Shown one piece after another: positions 25,963-33,190 of a stretch of DNA of 33,389 nt. Each line of letters begins with the position of its first letter. Position 1 is the stretch's first letter. Both the position numbers and the translations under genes were made by a program. This DNA comes from Caldilineaceae bacterium SB0662_bin_25. Its GTDB lineage: Bacteria; Chloroflexota; Anaerolineae; Caldilineales; Caldilineaceae. The notes under the pieces were generated by a model. That model was given only the letters and a program-made list of their open reading frames with translations. It searched no databases and was not told where the DNA came from. The stretch lies in NCBI GenBank assembly GCA_009840225.1, contig VXOE01000156.1:1-33389 (forward strand). The letters are read 5' to 3'.

Positions 25963-27171
25963 CTATGCACGCAGGCGGTGGTAGGCCTGGTCGCCGATGG
26001 CGGCGGTGGCGTTGCGGCCGATCTCGTCGGCCTGCAGGAGGGCGGTCCAGGTATTTTCGGGGGTGACGTCGAAGGGCTCGTTGTCCATGAGCGGCGTGTT
26101 AGCGCTGTGGGCCATGGCTTCTTGCAGGTCGGGGCCGACGGCTGCGGCGTCGATGGAGAGTTGGGCCAGGTGGGTGGGCAGGCCGATTTCGGCGCAGAAG
26201 CGGGCGACCTGTTCGCATTCGTCCAAGGACTGCTCCAGAGTCAGTTGGGTGAGCAGTCCCATAGCGACCATTTCACCGTGCAGGTAGCTTTCGCGTGCGA
26301 CGGGGAGGCGGGTGAAGCCCATGGCAACGGCGTGGGCCGCGGTGACACCGCCGCTTTCGAAGCCGATGCCGCTCAGTAGCGTATTGGCTTCGATCACGCG
26401 CTCGAGGGCGGGATTGGTCTCGCCGCGGTAGTTGGCCTCGGCGGCGGTGGTGCCATCATCGAAGACGGTCTGGGCGCAGAGTTCGGCGATGGCCTGGGCG
26501 GCGATTGTGGGGCGTCCGCCGATGACGGCGCGGCCGGCCGGGTTGCGGTAGCAGGTGCGGGCTTCGTAGCGGGTGGCGAGTGCGTCGCCCATGCCGGCCA
26601 CCAGGTAGCGCACGGGCGCGGCCGCGATCAGCTGGGAATCGACTACCACAAACGCGGGGCTGTCGGGGAAGGACTCGCCACCGTGGGCGATACCTTCGTC
26701 GGTGTAGATGACGGATAGGGCGGAGCAGGGCGCGTCGGTGGAGGCGATGGTGGGGACGATGACGACGGGGATATTGAGCCGGACGGCAACGCATTTGCCG
26801 GCGTCGAGACATTTGCCGCCGCCGACCGCGATCAGGCTGTCGAAGGGCGTTTCCTTTGCTCCCAGGCTGGCGGCGGCGCGCTCGATCTCGGTGTAGGAGC
26901 ACTCGCCCTCGAAGATTTCGACCGCGGCCTCGATGTGCATGGCGCGCAGGCCGCTGAGCAGTTGCTCGCCGTGGCGGCGCATTCCACCGGCGCTGATGTA
27001 GACAGCAGGTCGTGTGCTGGGGACCAGCTCCAGGAAGACGCCGAGTTGGTCGAGCAGACCGGGTCCTTGCACGTAGCGAGCCGGCGCGATCAGTCCGGTG
27101 GGCGGGGTGTCCCGGCCTGTGCCTTCGAGCGAGAATATGGGCTTGGGGGAGAAATCGATTTGGGTAGTCAT
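25963..27171 (-). CDS. Glycerol-dehydrogenase-like iron-containing alcohol dehydrogenase
   Basis: This 402-residue protein belongs to the GldA-type polyol dehydrogenases, which oxidise glycerol or similar polyols with NAD. Visible features are the nucleotide-binding AVGGGKCLDAGK (115-126) and PTIASTDAPCSALSVIY (140-156). Metal ligands are Asp196 (GMGDA), His280 (TAAHAVAMGF) and His298 (YLHGEMVAMG). It is longer than typical GldA because of about 28 extra N-terminal residues before the core begins at IAPARYVQGPG. The real substrate could be a sugar alcohol or a related 1,2-diol. Confidence 0.9.
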   Translation of the reverse strand: MTTQIDFSPKPIFSLEGTGRDTPPTGLIAPARYVQGPGLLDQLGVFLELVPSTRPAVYISAGGMRRHGEQLLSGLRAMHIEAAVEIFEGECSYTEIERAAASLGAKETPFDSLIAVGGGKCLDAGKCVAVRLNIPVVIVPTIASTDAPCSALSVIYTDEGIAHGGESFPDSPAFVVVDSQLIAAAPVRYLVAGMGDALATRYEARTCYRNPAGRAVIGGRPTIAAQAIAELCAQTVFDDGTTAAEANYRGETNPALERVIEANTLLSGIGFESGGVTAAHAVAMGFTRLPVARESYLHGEMVAMGLLTQLTLEQSLDECEQVARFCAEIGLPTHLAQLSIDAAAVGPDLQEAMAHSANTPLMDNEPFDVTPENTWTALLQADEIGRNATAAIGDQAYHRLRA

Positions 27172-27264
27172 GGTGTAGGTCAGTGATTAGTGGGCGCAGG
27201 CCGTGATCGTGTATGCAGCATTGTCGTCGGATTCGCTAGTAAGCGCAAGGGGGAAAAGCTGCTG

Positions 27265-28017
27265 TCAGAGGGTCAACTCGCTGACGCGGTCGGTGATGAC
27301 GTCGACGAGGCGCAGGTCGTAGTCGAGGTGGGGCGCTTCGAGGAGGGTGAGGTTGGGGTGGCGGCGGCGGGCGTCGGCGAGGAGCTGCGGGAGGTCCTGG
27401 CGGAGATGGCGACCGCGGTGGAGGAAGTAGGGCAGGGCGACGATTTTGCGGGCGCCTTGTGCGGCGAGATCGTCGATGGCGTCGGCGATGGTGGGGGCGT
27501 TGCAGTCGAGATAGGCGGTTGCGGCGAGGGGGTAGCCGGTCTTTGCGTGCAGCCAGGCGGTCATCTGTCTGACGGGTTGGTTGGCGTATTCCAGGGGCGT
27601 GCCGTGGGCCATTACCAGGAGTGCGGACTGCGTCCCGTTGGCCGCGCCGGGCGCCGGGTCGACGGTTTGGACGCGCTCAAGGGCGATGGCGGCCAGTTTT
27701 TCATGGAAGCCGAAACAGGGCGCGACGCGGATGGTCAGCTGTGGGAACTGTACGGCGACTTTGGCGACGTCGGTGGGTAGATCTTCCTGGACATAGACGC
27801 CGTCGATGAGGAAGTAGGGTTGGATAACGACAGAGGTTGCGCCGGCGCCGACGCATTTGGCGACGGCTTCGACGATGGTGGGGCGGCTGAAGTTGAGGAA
27901 TCCGGCCTCGGCGATGGGCGCGATATTACGTTCACGCAGGCGTGCGGCGAGCCGGATCATGGAGGCACCGCTGTCGCTGTGAATGCTGCCGTGGCCGATG
28001 AGGACGATACTGTTCAT
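27265..28017 (-). CDS. CbiX/SirB-type sirohydrochlorin chelatase, two-domain
   Basis: This 250-residue protein is made of two similar halves, as in long CbiX proteins that insert Co or Fe into sirohydrochlorin. The first half has IGHGSIHS (His9) but Tyr75 where the second His is expected (FLIDGVY). The second half has MAHGTP (His138) and FLHRGRH (His204), a complete metal-handling pair. ATG 28017 is chosen because the conserved core begins at once (MNSIVLIGHGS); a TTG at 28059 would add 14 residues, and neither has a clear ribosome binding site. It lies 54 bases after the cysH-like gene, which suggests iron insertion for sirohaem of sulfite reductase. Confidence 0.88.
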   Translation of the reverse strand: MNSIVLIGHGSIHSDSGASMIRLAARLRERNIAPIAEAGFLNFSRPTIVEAVAKCVGAGATSVVIQPYFLIDGVYVQEDLPTDVAKVAVQFPQLTIRVAPCFGFHEKLAAIALERVQTVDPAPGAANGTQSALLVMAHGTPLEYANQPVRQMTAWLHAKTGYPLAATAYLDCNAPTIADAIDDLAAQGARKIVALPYFLHRGRHLRQDLPQLLADARRRHPNLTLLEAPHLDYDLRLVDVITDRVSELTL

Positions 28018-28071
28018 TAGTTCGCGGTCGGCCGGCGTTGGCCTCCGGAACCGGACCAACGGGAGCTAACC

Positions 28072-28797
28072 CTAGGTAAGATGTAGGCCGCACTCGAGCT
28101 TGTTGAGCCCGACCCAGCGGCCGGCGCGCAGGTCGCCGCCGGGTTGGACGGCCTGGGTGCAAGGCCAGCAGCCGATGCTGGGGTAGTTCTGCTCGTGCAA
28201 CTCGTTGTAGGGGACGTCGTGGGTATGGATGTAGGCCCAGACGTCGGCTTCGGTCCATTTTACCAGAGGAGAGATCTTTACGACACCGTACTTGTCATTC
28301 CAGCGTAGGACGGGCGTGCCGGCGCGGGTGGGCGACTGGTCGCGGCGCAGAGCCGAAACCCAGGCGGTGCTGCCCAGCAGGGCCTTTCCCATGGGCACGA
28401 CTTTGCGGATGCTGCAGCATTGGTCGGGATTGCTGCGGTAGAGGTCGGGGCCGTGGGTGCGCTCCTGCTCGGAGATGGTCAAGTCGGGCGAAACGCGGCG
28501 GAAGGGGCGGTTGTAGTGGCGCTGGGCGCGGTCGATCAGGGCGAGAGTTTCGGGGAAGAAGTAGTCGGTGTCGATGTAGAAGATGTCTACACCGGGGTTG
28601 ATGCGCATGGCCATGTCGATCAGCGCCATGCCGCTGGCGCCGAAGGCTGAGCCGATAGTAAAGCCCTCACCGAACTGTCCTATCGCCCACGCCAGGATTT
28701 CTTCTGCGGAATAATCTTCCAGGCGGCGGTTGAAATGGCTGATAGCGTCCGGCTGCCAAGTATCAAACGAGAGTGTTTCCTGCACGAAAGCAATCAC
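28072..28797 (-). CDS. cysH: Adenylyl-sulfate / phosphoadenylyl-sulfate reductase
   Basis: This 241-residue assimilatory sulfate reduction enzyme reduces activated sulfate (APS or PAPS) to sulfite using thioredoxin-type electrons. Conserved pieces are the PP-loop-like TIGSAFGASGMALIDM (about 47-62), FYIDTDYFFPETL, and the C-terminal catalytic LECGLH (Cys236). Cys127-Cys128 and Cys210-x-x-Cys213 can bind a 4Fe-4S cluster, which favours APS as substrate. The start is a GTG at 28797, with AGAGGA seven bases upstream on its strand. The chelatase gene follows in the same direction. Sulfite reductase itself is not in the window. Confidence 0.92.
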   Translation of the reverse strand: MIAFVQETLSFDTWQPDAISHFNRRLEDYSAEEILAWAIGQFGEGFTIGSAFGASGMALIDMAMRINPGVDIFYIDTDYFFPETLALIDRAQRHYNRPFRRVSPDLTISEQERTHGPDLYRSNPDQCCSIRKVVPMGKALLGSTAWVSALRRDQSPTRAGTPVLRWNDKYGVVKISPLVKWTEADVWAYIHTHDVPYNELHEQNYPSIGCWPCTQAVQPGGDLRAGRWVGLNKLECGLHLT

Positions 28798-29049
28798 AGC
28801 TTGTTCCTCTATATTTCATCCTATCCACAGCCACAATTACGGTCTGTTTGCGGTGCCTGCGCAACGGTAAATGGTTCGCGCATAGAGTCGGCACGCCACG
28901 GCAATGGGGCTACGGATATGGGATTGATTCAGTTGTGAAGAAAAGTTAGCGGGCGCTCATCGCGGTGAGGTGCGTCTAGAGTTTGGTAGCCCTGTCCACG
29001 CAGGGTTGACGCACGTTTCTGTTGGATGAGCCTGTCAGGGAATTAGCTA

Positions 29050-29073
29050 CAACAACAGGAGCAACAACAGGAG
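29050..29073. repeat. Tandem 12-base direct repeat
   Basis: CAACAACAGGAG is present twice head to tail (29050-29061 and 29062-29073), followed by more purine-rich sequence. It may be slippage-generated low-complexity DNA. Confidence 0.8.
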
Positions 29074-29607
29074 GAGGTGGTACACAAGCAGCTAGAGGAG
29101 GAGGAGATGACAATCTTGTCGGAGTGGGACAGATGGGATTGTCTGCCGGGCGAGGCCGCCCGACTGGGTTGGTCATACGTTTGGATACGCATTTCCTTGT
29201 GCTCCTTCTCAGCCTGATATGAAGCGCTGGCAAGACCATAGTGCGGGCTCTGCCTAGCCGCTTCGCCCCACTTTTGTGAGGTTGGAGAACAGTATACACA
29301 AGGTTGAGGGGTGTGTCAATATCGAAAAAAGCTTGATCTGGCCAAGTTGTCCGGAGCCGGATTTGCAGGAAGTTGGGAGTACTGGGCGCTCGTGGGCAGT
29401 TCGTATGCGCTTGGTACAAGAGCCTGTGAGTGTCTTCGAGCATTCACGTGTGTGGGACGGTTGTCTGGTGCTTGATGCAGGGCTCTTTGGAGCCTGTCAG
29501 GATGACAGTCGCGCAGGGAATCCGGTGAGGGCTCGTATGAACGTTGTACGAGAGATCACGAGTGTTTACGCAGGTTGACGAGAGCCGGGCGGACGTCTGA
29601 AGAGGCG

Positions 29608-29655
29608 TTCGCCCGTTGCTGAGTTTCCGAACTGTTGGAGTCAGCAACGGGCGAA
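29608..29655. repeat. Perfect 15-bp inverted repeat with 18-base loop
   Basis: TTCGCCCGTTGCTGA (29608-29622) pairs exactly with TCAGCAACGGGCGAA (29641-29655). Inside the loop, TCC (29626-29628) and GGA (29637-29639) can add a short inner stem. No T-run flanks it on either strand, so it is not an ordinary terminator. It lies between the cysH side and the small exported-protein pair, about 160 bases past the end of the latter. Confidence 0.9.
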
Positions 29656-29812
29656 TCGGGGGATTGTGGATGAAGGCGATTGGGAGGTCCCCGGCCACTG
29701 AATGTCAATCTCGTTATTGAGGCTGGTTTCGAAGTCGAAATGTCTGGGGCGCATCCGGGTTGTACAGAGCAGAGTTCAGGCTGACAGACAGTTTGGAAAG
29801 CTTGGGAGGTGG

Positions 29813-30127
29813 TCATTGGCCGGTGGGGGGCGGCGGCAGGTGATCGAAGAAGAGTATGTCGCGCAGGCAGTTGCCACTGGGCTGGGGGGCAGTTCGCCTG
29901 TCGTCCTGAGTAGGCCAGCCGTGCCACCAGACCGCGATGTTCTGGTCCGGCTGGTGTGGCTGGAAGGTACACGGGTAATCGGCGAATCGCGATTCCGAAT
30001 AGGGGCAGGGATAGAGAATCGGTTCAATGCCGACAAAGAGGACGTAGGTGAAGTATTTCCGACCGAGGAATCCGCCGAGAGCCGTGCTGAGGAGCACTGC
30101 AGCCAGCAGGATGCTGAGTCTTGTCAT
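29813..30127 (-). CDS. Small exported or membrane-anchored protein, paralogue B
   Basis: This 104-residue protein has an N-terminal hydrophobic segment (LSILLAAVLLSTALGGFLG) that acts as signal peptide or anchor. The rest is rich in Pro, Cys and Trp: EPILYPCPYSES, WWHGWPTQDD and CLRDILFFDHLPPPP. It is clearly related to the upstream gene (YPC..SE, W..WP..D, C..D.L..D.LPP). Its ATG at 30127 overlaps the upstream TGA as ATGA, so translation is probably coupled. The three conserved Cys may form disulfides outside the membrane. I do not recognise the family. Confidence 0.72.
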   Translation of the reverse strand: MTRLSILLAAVLLSTALGGFLGRKYFTYVLFVGIEPILYPCPYSESRFADYPCTFQPHQPDQNIAVWWHGWPTQDDRRTAPQPSGNCLRDILFFDHLPPPPTGQ

Positions 30128-30444
30128 TGCTGTCCGCTCCTCAGCGTTCCCGGGGGCAGTGGGTCATGGTAGAGGAAGTCGAGGACGCAGCTTCTCTGCG
30201 GCTGGTAGCGAATATATATGGGGTCGATAGACGGCCAGGCATAGTACCACTGTGCACCTTCGGGTACGGGCTGGTCCGTGTATTCCCAACAGTTGCCTGC
30301 GTTCTCTGAATCCTGGCAGGGGTAGACGAAGGGTTCCCGAGTGGTGAAATAGATGGAGTTGAGGTAGTAACTTGCAACGCTGCTGATGCTCGTGCATCCG
30401 ATGACAAGCGCTGCGAGCAGGCTGGCAAACTTTGCTTTGGACAT
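30124..30444 (-). CDS. Small exported protein, possible lipoprotein, paralogue A
   Basis: This 106-residue protein has the N-terminus FASLLAALVIGCTSI, which fits a signal peptide with a possible lipobox (VIGC, Cys17). The exported part has EPFVYPCQDSENAGNCWEY, WYYAWPSIDP and SCVLDFLYHDPLPPG, paralleling the overlapping downstream gene. The ATG at 30444 has GGGGGAG just upstream on its strand. A long inverted repeat (30456-30508) lies directly ahead of the gene. The two genes look like a tandem duplication. Function is unknown. Confidence 0.75.
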   Translation of the reverse strand: MSKAKFASLLAALVIGCTSISSVASYYLNSIYFTTREPFVYPCQDSENAGNCWEYTDQPVPEGAQWYYAWPSIDPIYIRYQPQRSCVLDFLYHDPLPPGTLRSGQQ

Positions 30445-30816
30445 TTCTCCCCCTAGTCTTGTGCGGGGTCGTATCAGCGTCGGGACTGACCGTTTCCCCG
30501 CACAAGACGGGCTGTGCCACAGCTTACTACACGGGATTCGGCCGGATCAGGAGTGGGTTTTGTGTAACTCACGCGAATCCGGTATTGCCATAGTTTGGAT
30601 GGAACTTGGATTCCGGTCATCCCATGCGTGCTGCGGACAGGCATAAAGCTTAGCAGATTTGCGCGGCGGTTTCTCGCCAAAAGGGGACCAGTTTCGGGAA
30701 CTACTGCTGCCGGAATCGGAAGATTGGATGTGGTGGGGAGGGTGATTGGGTTGTGAATTGGAGGGTTTTGGAGAGGTCTGCCGGTCAGGAGATGACGAGT
30801 TCCAGGGTAGTGAGGT
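30445..30816. other. Intergenic region with several inverted repeats
   Basis: No supported gene is present. It contains the 13-bp inverted repeat at 30456-30508, GCTGTG/CACAGC around one base (30511-30523), and GGATTCG (30534-30540) facing CGAATCC (30574-30580). Together these could form a structured leader for the minus-strand pair. A 68-codon minus-strand frame (30474-30680) overlaps these repeats and has no other support. Confidence 0.45.
30456..30508 (-). promoter_or_regulatory. Perfect 13-bp inverted repeat in the leader of the small-protein pair
   Basis: GTCTTGTGCGGGG (30456-30468) faces CCCCGCACAAGAC (30496-30508) across a 27-base loop. It ends 12 bases upstream of the minus-strand start at 30444, next to its ribosome binding site. 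It could be a regulatory leader hairpin or a protein-binding site. Confidence 0.7.
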
Positions 30817-31011
30817 TCAGGTTGGGGGATTGTTTGGACAGATGGAGCATTTGACGCCGGCGACCTGGTTGGCGTCGTTGTAGTCGAGGACGATGCCGGG
30901 TGCGACCTCTTCGGATTCGACGATGGTGGAGTCGTTGAGGCGGAGGTAGAGGGCGTCGGCTTCTTGGTTGATGTGGAGCTTCATGGGTTTGGGTGATTGC
31001 TCCGTAGCCAC
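30817..31011 (-). CDS. DUF2283 family small protein (shortened C-terminus)
   Basis: This protein of up to 64 residues has the DUF2283 core MKLHINQEADALYLRLNDSTIVESEEVAPGIVLDYNDANQVAG. The usual C-terminal GIEIL strand is replaced by GVKCSICPNNPPT, so the end looks altered or frameshifted. A GTG at 31011 has GGGAG eight bases upstream and lies 12 bases after the previous gene. The ATG at 30984 matches the usual family start but lacks a ribosome binding site. DUF2283 proteins are small, soluble and often found beside toxin-antitoxin-like genes; the role is unknown. Confidence 0.72.
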   Translation of the reverse strand: MATEQSPKPMKLHINQEADALYLRLNDSTIVESEEVAPGIVLDYNDANQVAGVKCSICPNNPPT

Positions 31012-31023
31012 GAGTTACACTCC

Positions 31024-31260
31024 CTACCCGGCTGCGACCTGGTCTTCTATCTCGCGGGCGGGCGCTTTTTCGAAGACAACCTGCTTGAGCGTTTCCGGGT
31101 TGTGCACGCGCCGGGCGGCGTCGAGGATTTCGATGCCGGCGAGGTGGTTGGCGGCGTCGTAGTCGAGGGCGATGCCGTCTTCGAGGTGCTTCGTGGTTAC
31201 GGTGGTGTCAGTGAAGCGGATGTATAGGGCATCTACTTCGCGATCGTAGGTTATTTTCAT
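31024..31260 (-). CDS. DUF2283 family small protein (full length)
   Basis: This 78-residue complete DUF2283 protein reads MKITYDREVDALYIRFTD at the start, then GIALDYDAANHLAGIEILDAARR. The C-terminal tail (PETLKQVVFEKAPAREIEDQ) is charged and helix-like. The next gene on the same strand is a second DUF2283 member 12 bases away, so they are cotranscribed duplicates. No Shine-Dalgarno is evident before the ATG at 31260. No partner toxin of the common DUF4258 type is seen. Confidence 0.82.
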   Translation of the reverse strand: MKITYDREVDALYIRFTDTTVTTKHLEDGIALDYDAANHLAGIEILDAARRVHNPETLKQVVFEKAPAREIEDQVAAG

Positions 31261-31316
31261 TGTAGACGGGGGGTCCAGGTCGAACGCGTGCAGGAATCGA
31301 GAGTTCGGCCAAGACT

Positions 31317-31547
31317 CTAGCTTTGATTATTTGCTCTTGACTTAGAGTAGGCTGGATTGTTGGGGTTCATTTGATTTGCGCGGTTGTTGCGGGCTGCAGC
31401 ATTTGCCGGATTGTTCGGATTCTTCTGGTTGGTATGGTGGTCCAGGTCACTGCCGCTTCTCTTAGGGCTTGCAAGTTCCTGAAAGACATATCCAACAATT
31501 GCCACAATCACGAATGTCACCACTTTCACCAATAGAGATTTGACCAT
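31317..31547 (-). CDS. Small membrane protein with Asn/Pro-rich repeats
   Basis: This 76-residue protein has an N-terminal membrane helix (LLVKVVTFVIVAIVGYVFQEL, about 5-25), then a hydrophilic tail with two related units: NQKNPNNPANAAARNN and NQMNPNNPAYSKSRANN. The start ATG at 31547 has AAGGAGG about six bases upstream on its strand, an excellent ribosome binding site that makes this tiny gene credible. I do not recognise a function. The repeats suggest a flexible tail on the far side of the membrane, or a binding region. Confidence 0.75.
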   Translation of the reverse strand: MVKSLLVKVVTFVIVAIVGYVFQELASPKRSGSDLDHHTNQKNPNNPANAAARNNRANQMNPNNPAYSKSRANNQS

Positions 31548-32119
31548 CTCGCCCTCCTTTTGTTCAAACTGCTACACACTTTAACCATTTGCCGGTACGA
31601 ACGTGCTCCCTTCGTTTGGGGTTCCCGCTCATCTACATAAGCATCCTTAACAGAACATCCGGTTAGTCATTTATATCAAGCCGCGTGCCGAACGCCAATA
31701 GTGTTTTCGGGCGGAGGTTTCACTTCAGACTGGTTTTGTAAACTGATGCCGTCTGATGGTTTTGTCCAGAGGTTTCCTATTCTCTGTACTGTGGACACGA
31801 AACTGAACCACAATCTAAGGAGTACATTGGAGCTAGTCACCAGCAGCGGACAGGCGCAGTGCATAGGTGAAGGGGTAGTGGCAATCCCGTACTCTTACGG
31901 GAGAGGGGGCCTCTGGGCGCCTTTTCCTCCATGCGCCGAAGGCTCGGCGCAACACTTGACATTTGGGTGGCCGATAGATAAGAAAATCTCCTCGTCATAA
32001 CCCAGAAGATTTCAGGGCACGCGTCGAACTCATATGTCATAAACTGGGAGCCACTTTGCCTGGGATAAGGCGCTGTGCTATCGTTGACGCCAAAAGCCAT
32101 TCATTGAAAGGAATCGATT
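31548..32119. other. Intergenic region before the DUF4432 gene
   Basis: This divergent gap of 572 bases has no supported gene. A 7-bp hairpin with a 4-base loop occupies 31885-31902 (TCCCGTA/TACGGGA) without a T-run. GAAAGGA (32108-32114) is the ribosome binding site of the next gene. No convincing promoter pair could be placed for it. Confidence 0.4.
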
Positions 32120-33190
32120 ATGACTGCCCTTTTTGGACGCGAGTATAGCCGGCGGGAGCTGGTGGATTTGGTTGGGGATATGTCGCAGCTGGCGGGGGCG
32201 CGGAAGGCTGAGTTGGTGGAGGGGATTGAGCGGGGGTCGGATTTGATTGAGGTGTTTAATGCTTCGGGGCTGTGCTTTTCGGTGTTGCCGGGGCGGTCGC
32301 TGGATATTGCTTCGGCGCATTATAAGGGGATGTCGCTGTGTTTTCGCAGCAGTACGGGCGACGTGGGGCCGGCGTTTTATGAGCCGGAGGGCAATGGCTG
32401 GCTGCGGGGGTTTTTTGGCGGGCTCACAGTGAGTTGCGGGATGACGTTTACGGGGCACCCGGAGGTGGACCCGGAGGAGGAGAACGAGGAGCTGGGGCTG
32501 CACGGGCGGCTGGCGTTTCTGCCGGCGAAGAATGTGGTGGCGAACGCGGGCTGGGAAGGGGAGCAGTACGTGGTGCGCGTGCACGGGAAGATGCGGGAGG
32601 CGGTATTTTTCGGGACGAACCTGGAGTTGACGCGGGAGATTTCGACGGTGCTTGGGGAGAAGTCGATTCGCATTTACGACCGTATCGAGAATCTGAGCGT
32701 GGACCCGTCGCCGTTGATGTTTGTGTACCATTGCAATCCCGGATTTCCGGTGCTGGACAGCGGGACGCGGTTGCTGATCAACAGTGAGAAGACGACGGAA
32801 TGGCTGGAGGATAAGGAGGTCGGGCCGGAGGTTTACCAGGTGGCGAAGCCGCCGCAGGAGGAGGCCCACGACGATGTGTTCGTGCACAGGCCGGTGGCGG
32901 ATGCGGACGGGAACGTGCATGTGGGGCTGGTCAATGATGGGTTGGGGCTGGGGCTGTATTGGAAGTTCCCGATTGCGGAGATCCCGCTGGTGAACCAGTG
33001 GCAGCATTTCCATCGCGGGACGTATGTTACGGGTGTGGAGCCTGGGAATGTGAGTATGCTGGGGCGGGCGTGGAACCGCAGGGAAGGCTATCTTACGCAT
33101 ATTCAGCCGGGCGAGGTGCGGGAGTTTCATTTGGAGATCGGGGTGCTGGATGGGGCGGAGGAGATTGGAGAGTTTGAACAGCAGTTTTGA
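32120..33190 (+). CDS. DUF4432 family protein (aldose 1-epimerase-like)
   Basis: This 356-residue cytoplasmic protein of the galactose-mutarotase-like fold is in the DUF4432 family of presumed sugar epimerases. Family features are GLCFSVLPGRSLDIASAHYKG (about 50-70), GGLTVSCGMTFTG (about 99-111), HGRLAFLPAKNV and the late FHRGTYVTGVEPGN. It would interconvert anomers or epimers of a sugar or sugar acid. It begins at ATG 32120 after AAAGGA and stands alone in the window. Its substrate may be linked to the sugar operons, but it is about 15 kb away from them. Confidence 0.88.
   Translation: MTALFGREYSRRELVDLVGDMSQLAGARKAELVEGIERGSDLIEVFNASGLCFSVLPGRSLDIASAHYKGMSLCFRSSTGDVGPAFYEPEGNGWLRGFFGGLTVSCGMTFTGHPEVDPEEENEELGLHGRLAFLPAKNVVANAGWEGEQYVVRVHGKMREAVFFGTNLELTREISTVLGEKSIRIYDRIENLSVDPSPLMFVYHCNPGFPVLDSGTRLLINSEKTTEWLEDKEVGPEVYQVAKPPQEEAHDDVFVHRPVADADGNVHVGLVNDGLGLGLYWKFPIAEIPLVNQWQHFHRGTYVTGVEPGNVSMLGRAWNRREGYLTHIQPGEVREFHLEIGVLDGAEEIGEFEQQF

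Larger units (their letters stand above)
28798..29812. other. One-kilobase gene-poor region
   Basis: No open frame in this stretch looks like a protein; those present are low-complexity or unmatched. It contains a tandem 12-base repeat (29050-29073), two copies of GAGCCTGTCAGG (29028-29039 and 29490-29501) and a long inverted repeat (29608-29655). It also holds a copy of a dispersed GGCCACTGA-type motif (29691-29704). It could hold decayed genes or noncoding RNA. Confidence 0.5.

Noticed and set aside
25569..26066. 165-codon plus-strand frame across the start of the CoA-transferase
   Set aside because: Shadow of two well-supported minus-strand genes; product is low-complexity and lacks a ribosome binding site.
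28976..29443. 155-codon minus-strand open frame
   Set aside because: Low-complexity Pro/Arg/Thr-rich product covering a tandem repeat, no ribosome binding site and no recognisable domain.
29556..29972. 138-codon minus-strand open frame
   Set aside because: It overlaps the long inverted repeat and the end of the better supported small exported gene in another frame, and reads as non-protein.
30474..30680. 68-codon minus-strand open frame
   Set aside because: It runs through three inverted repeats in the leader of the exported-protein pair and has no domain or good ribosome binding site.
32078..33130. 350-codon frame antisense to the DUF4432 gene
   Set aside because: It is the mirror of a convincing gene in high-GC DNA and its His/Arg/Pro-rich product is typical of a shadow frame.
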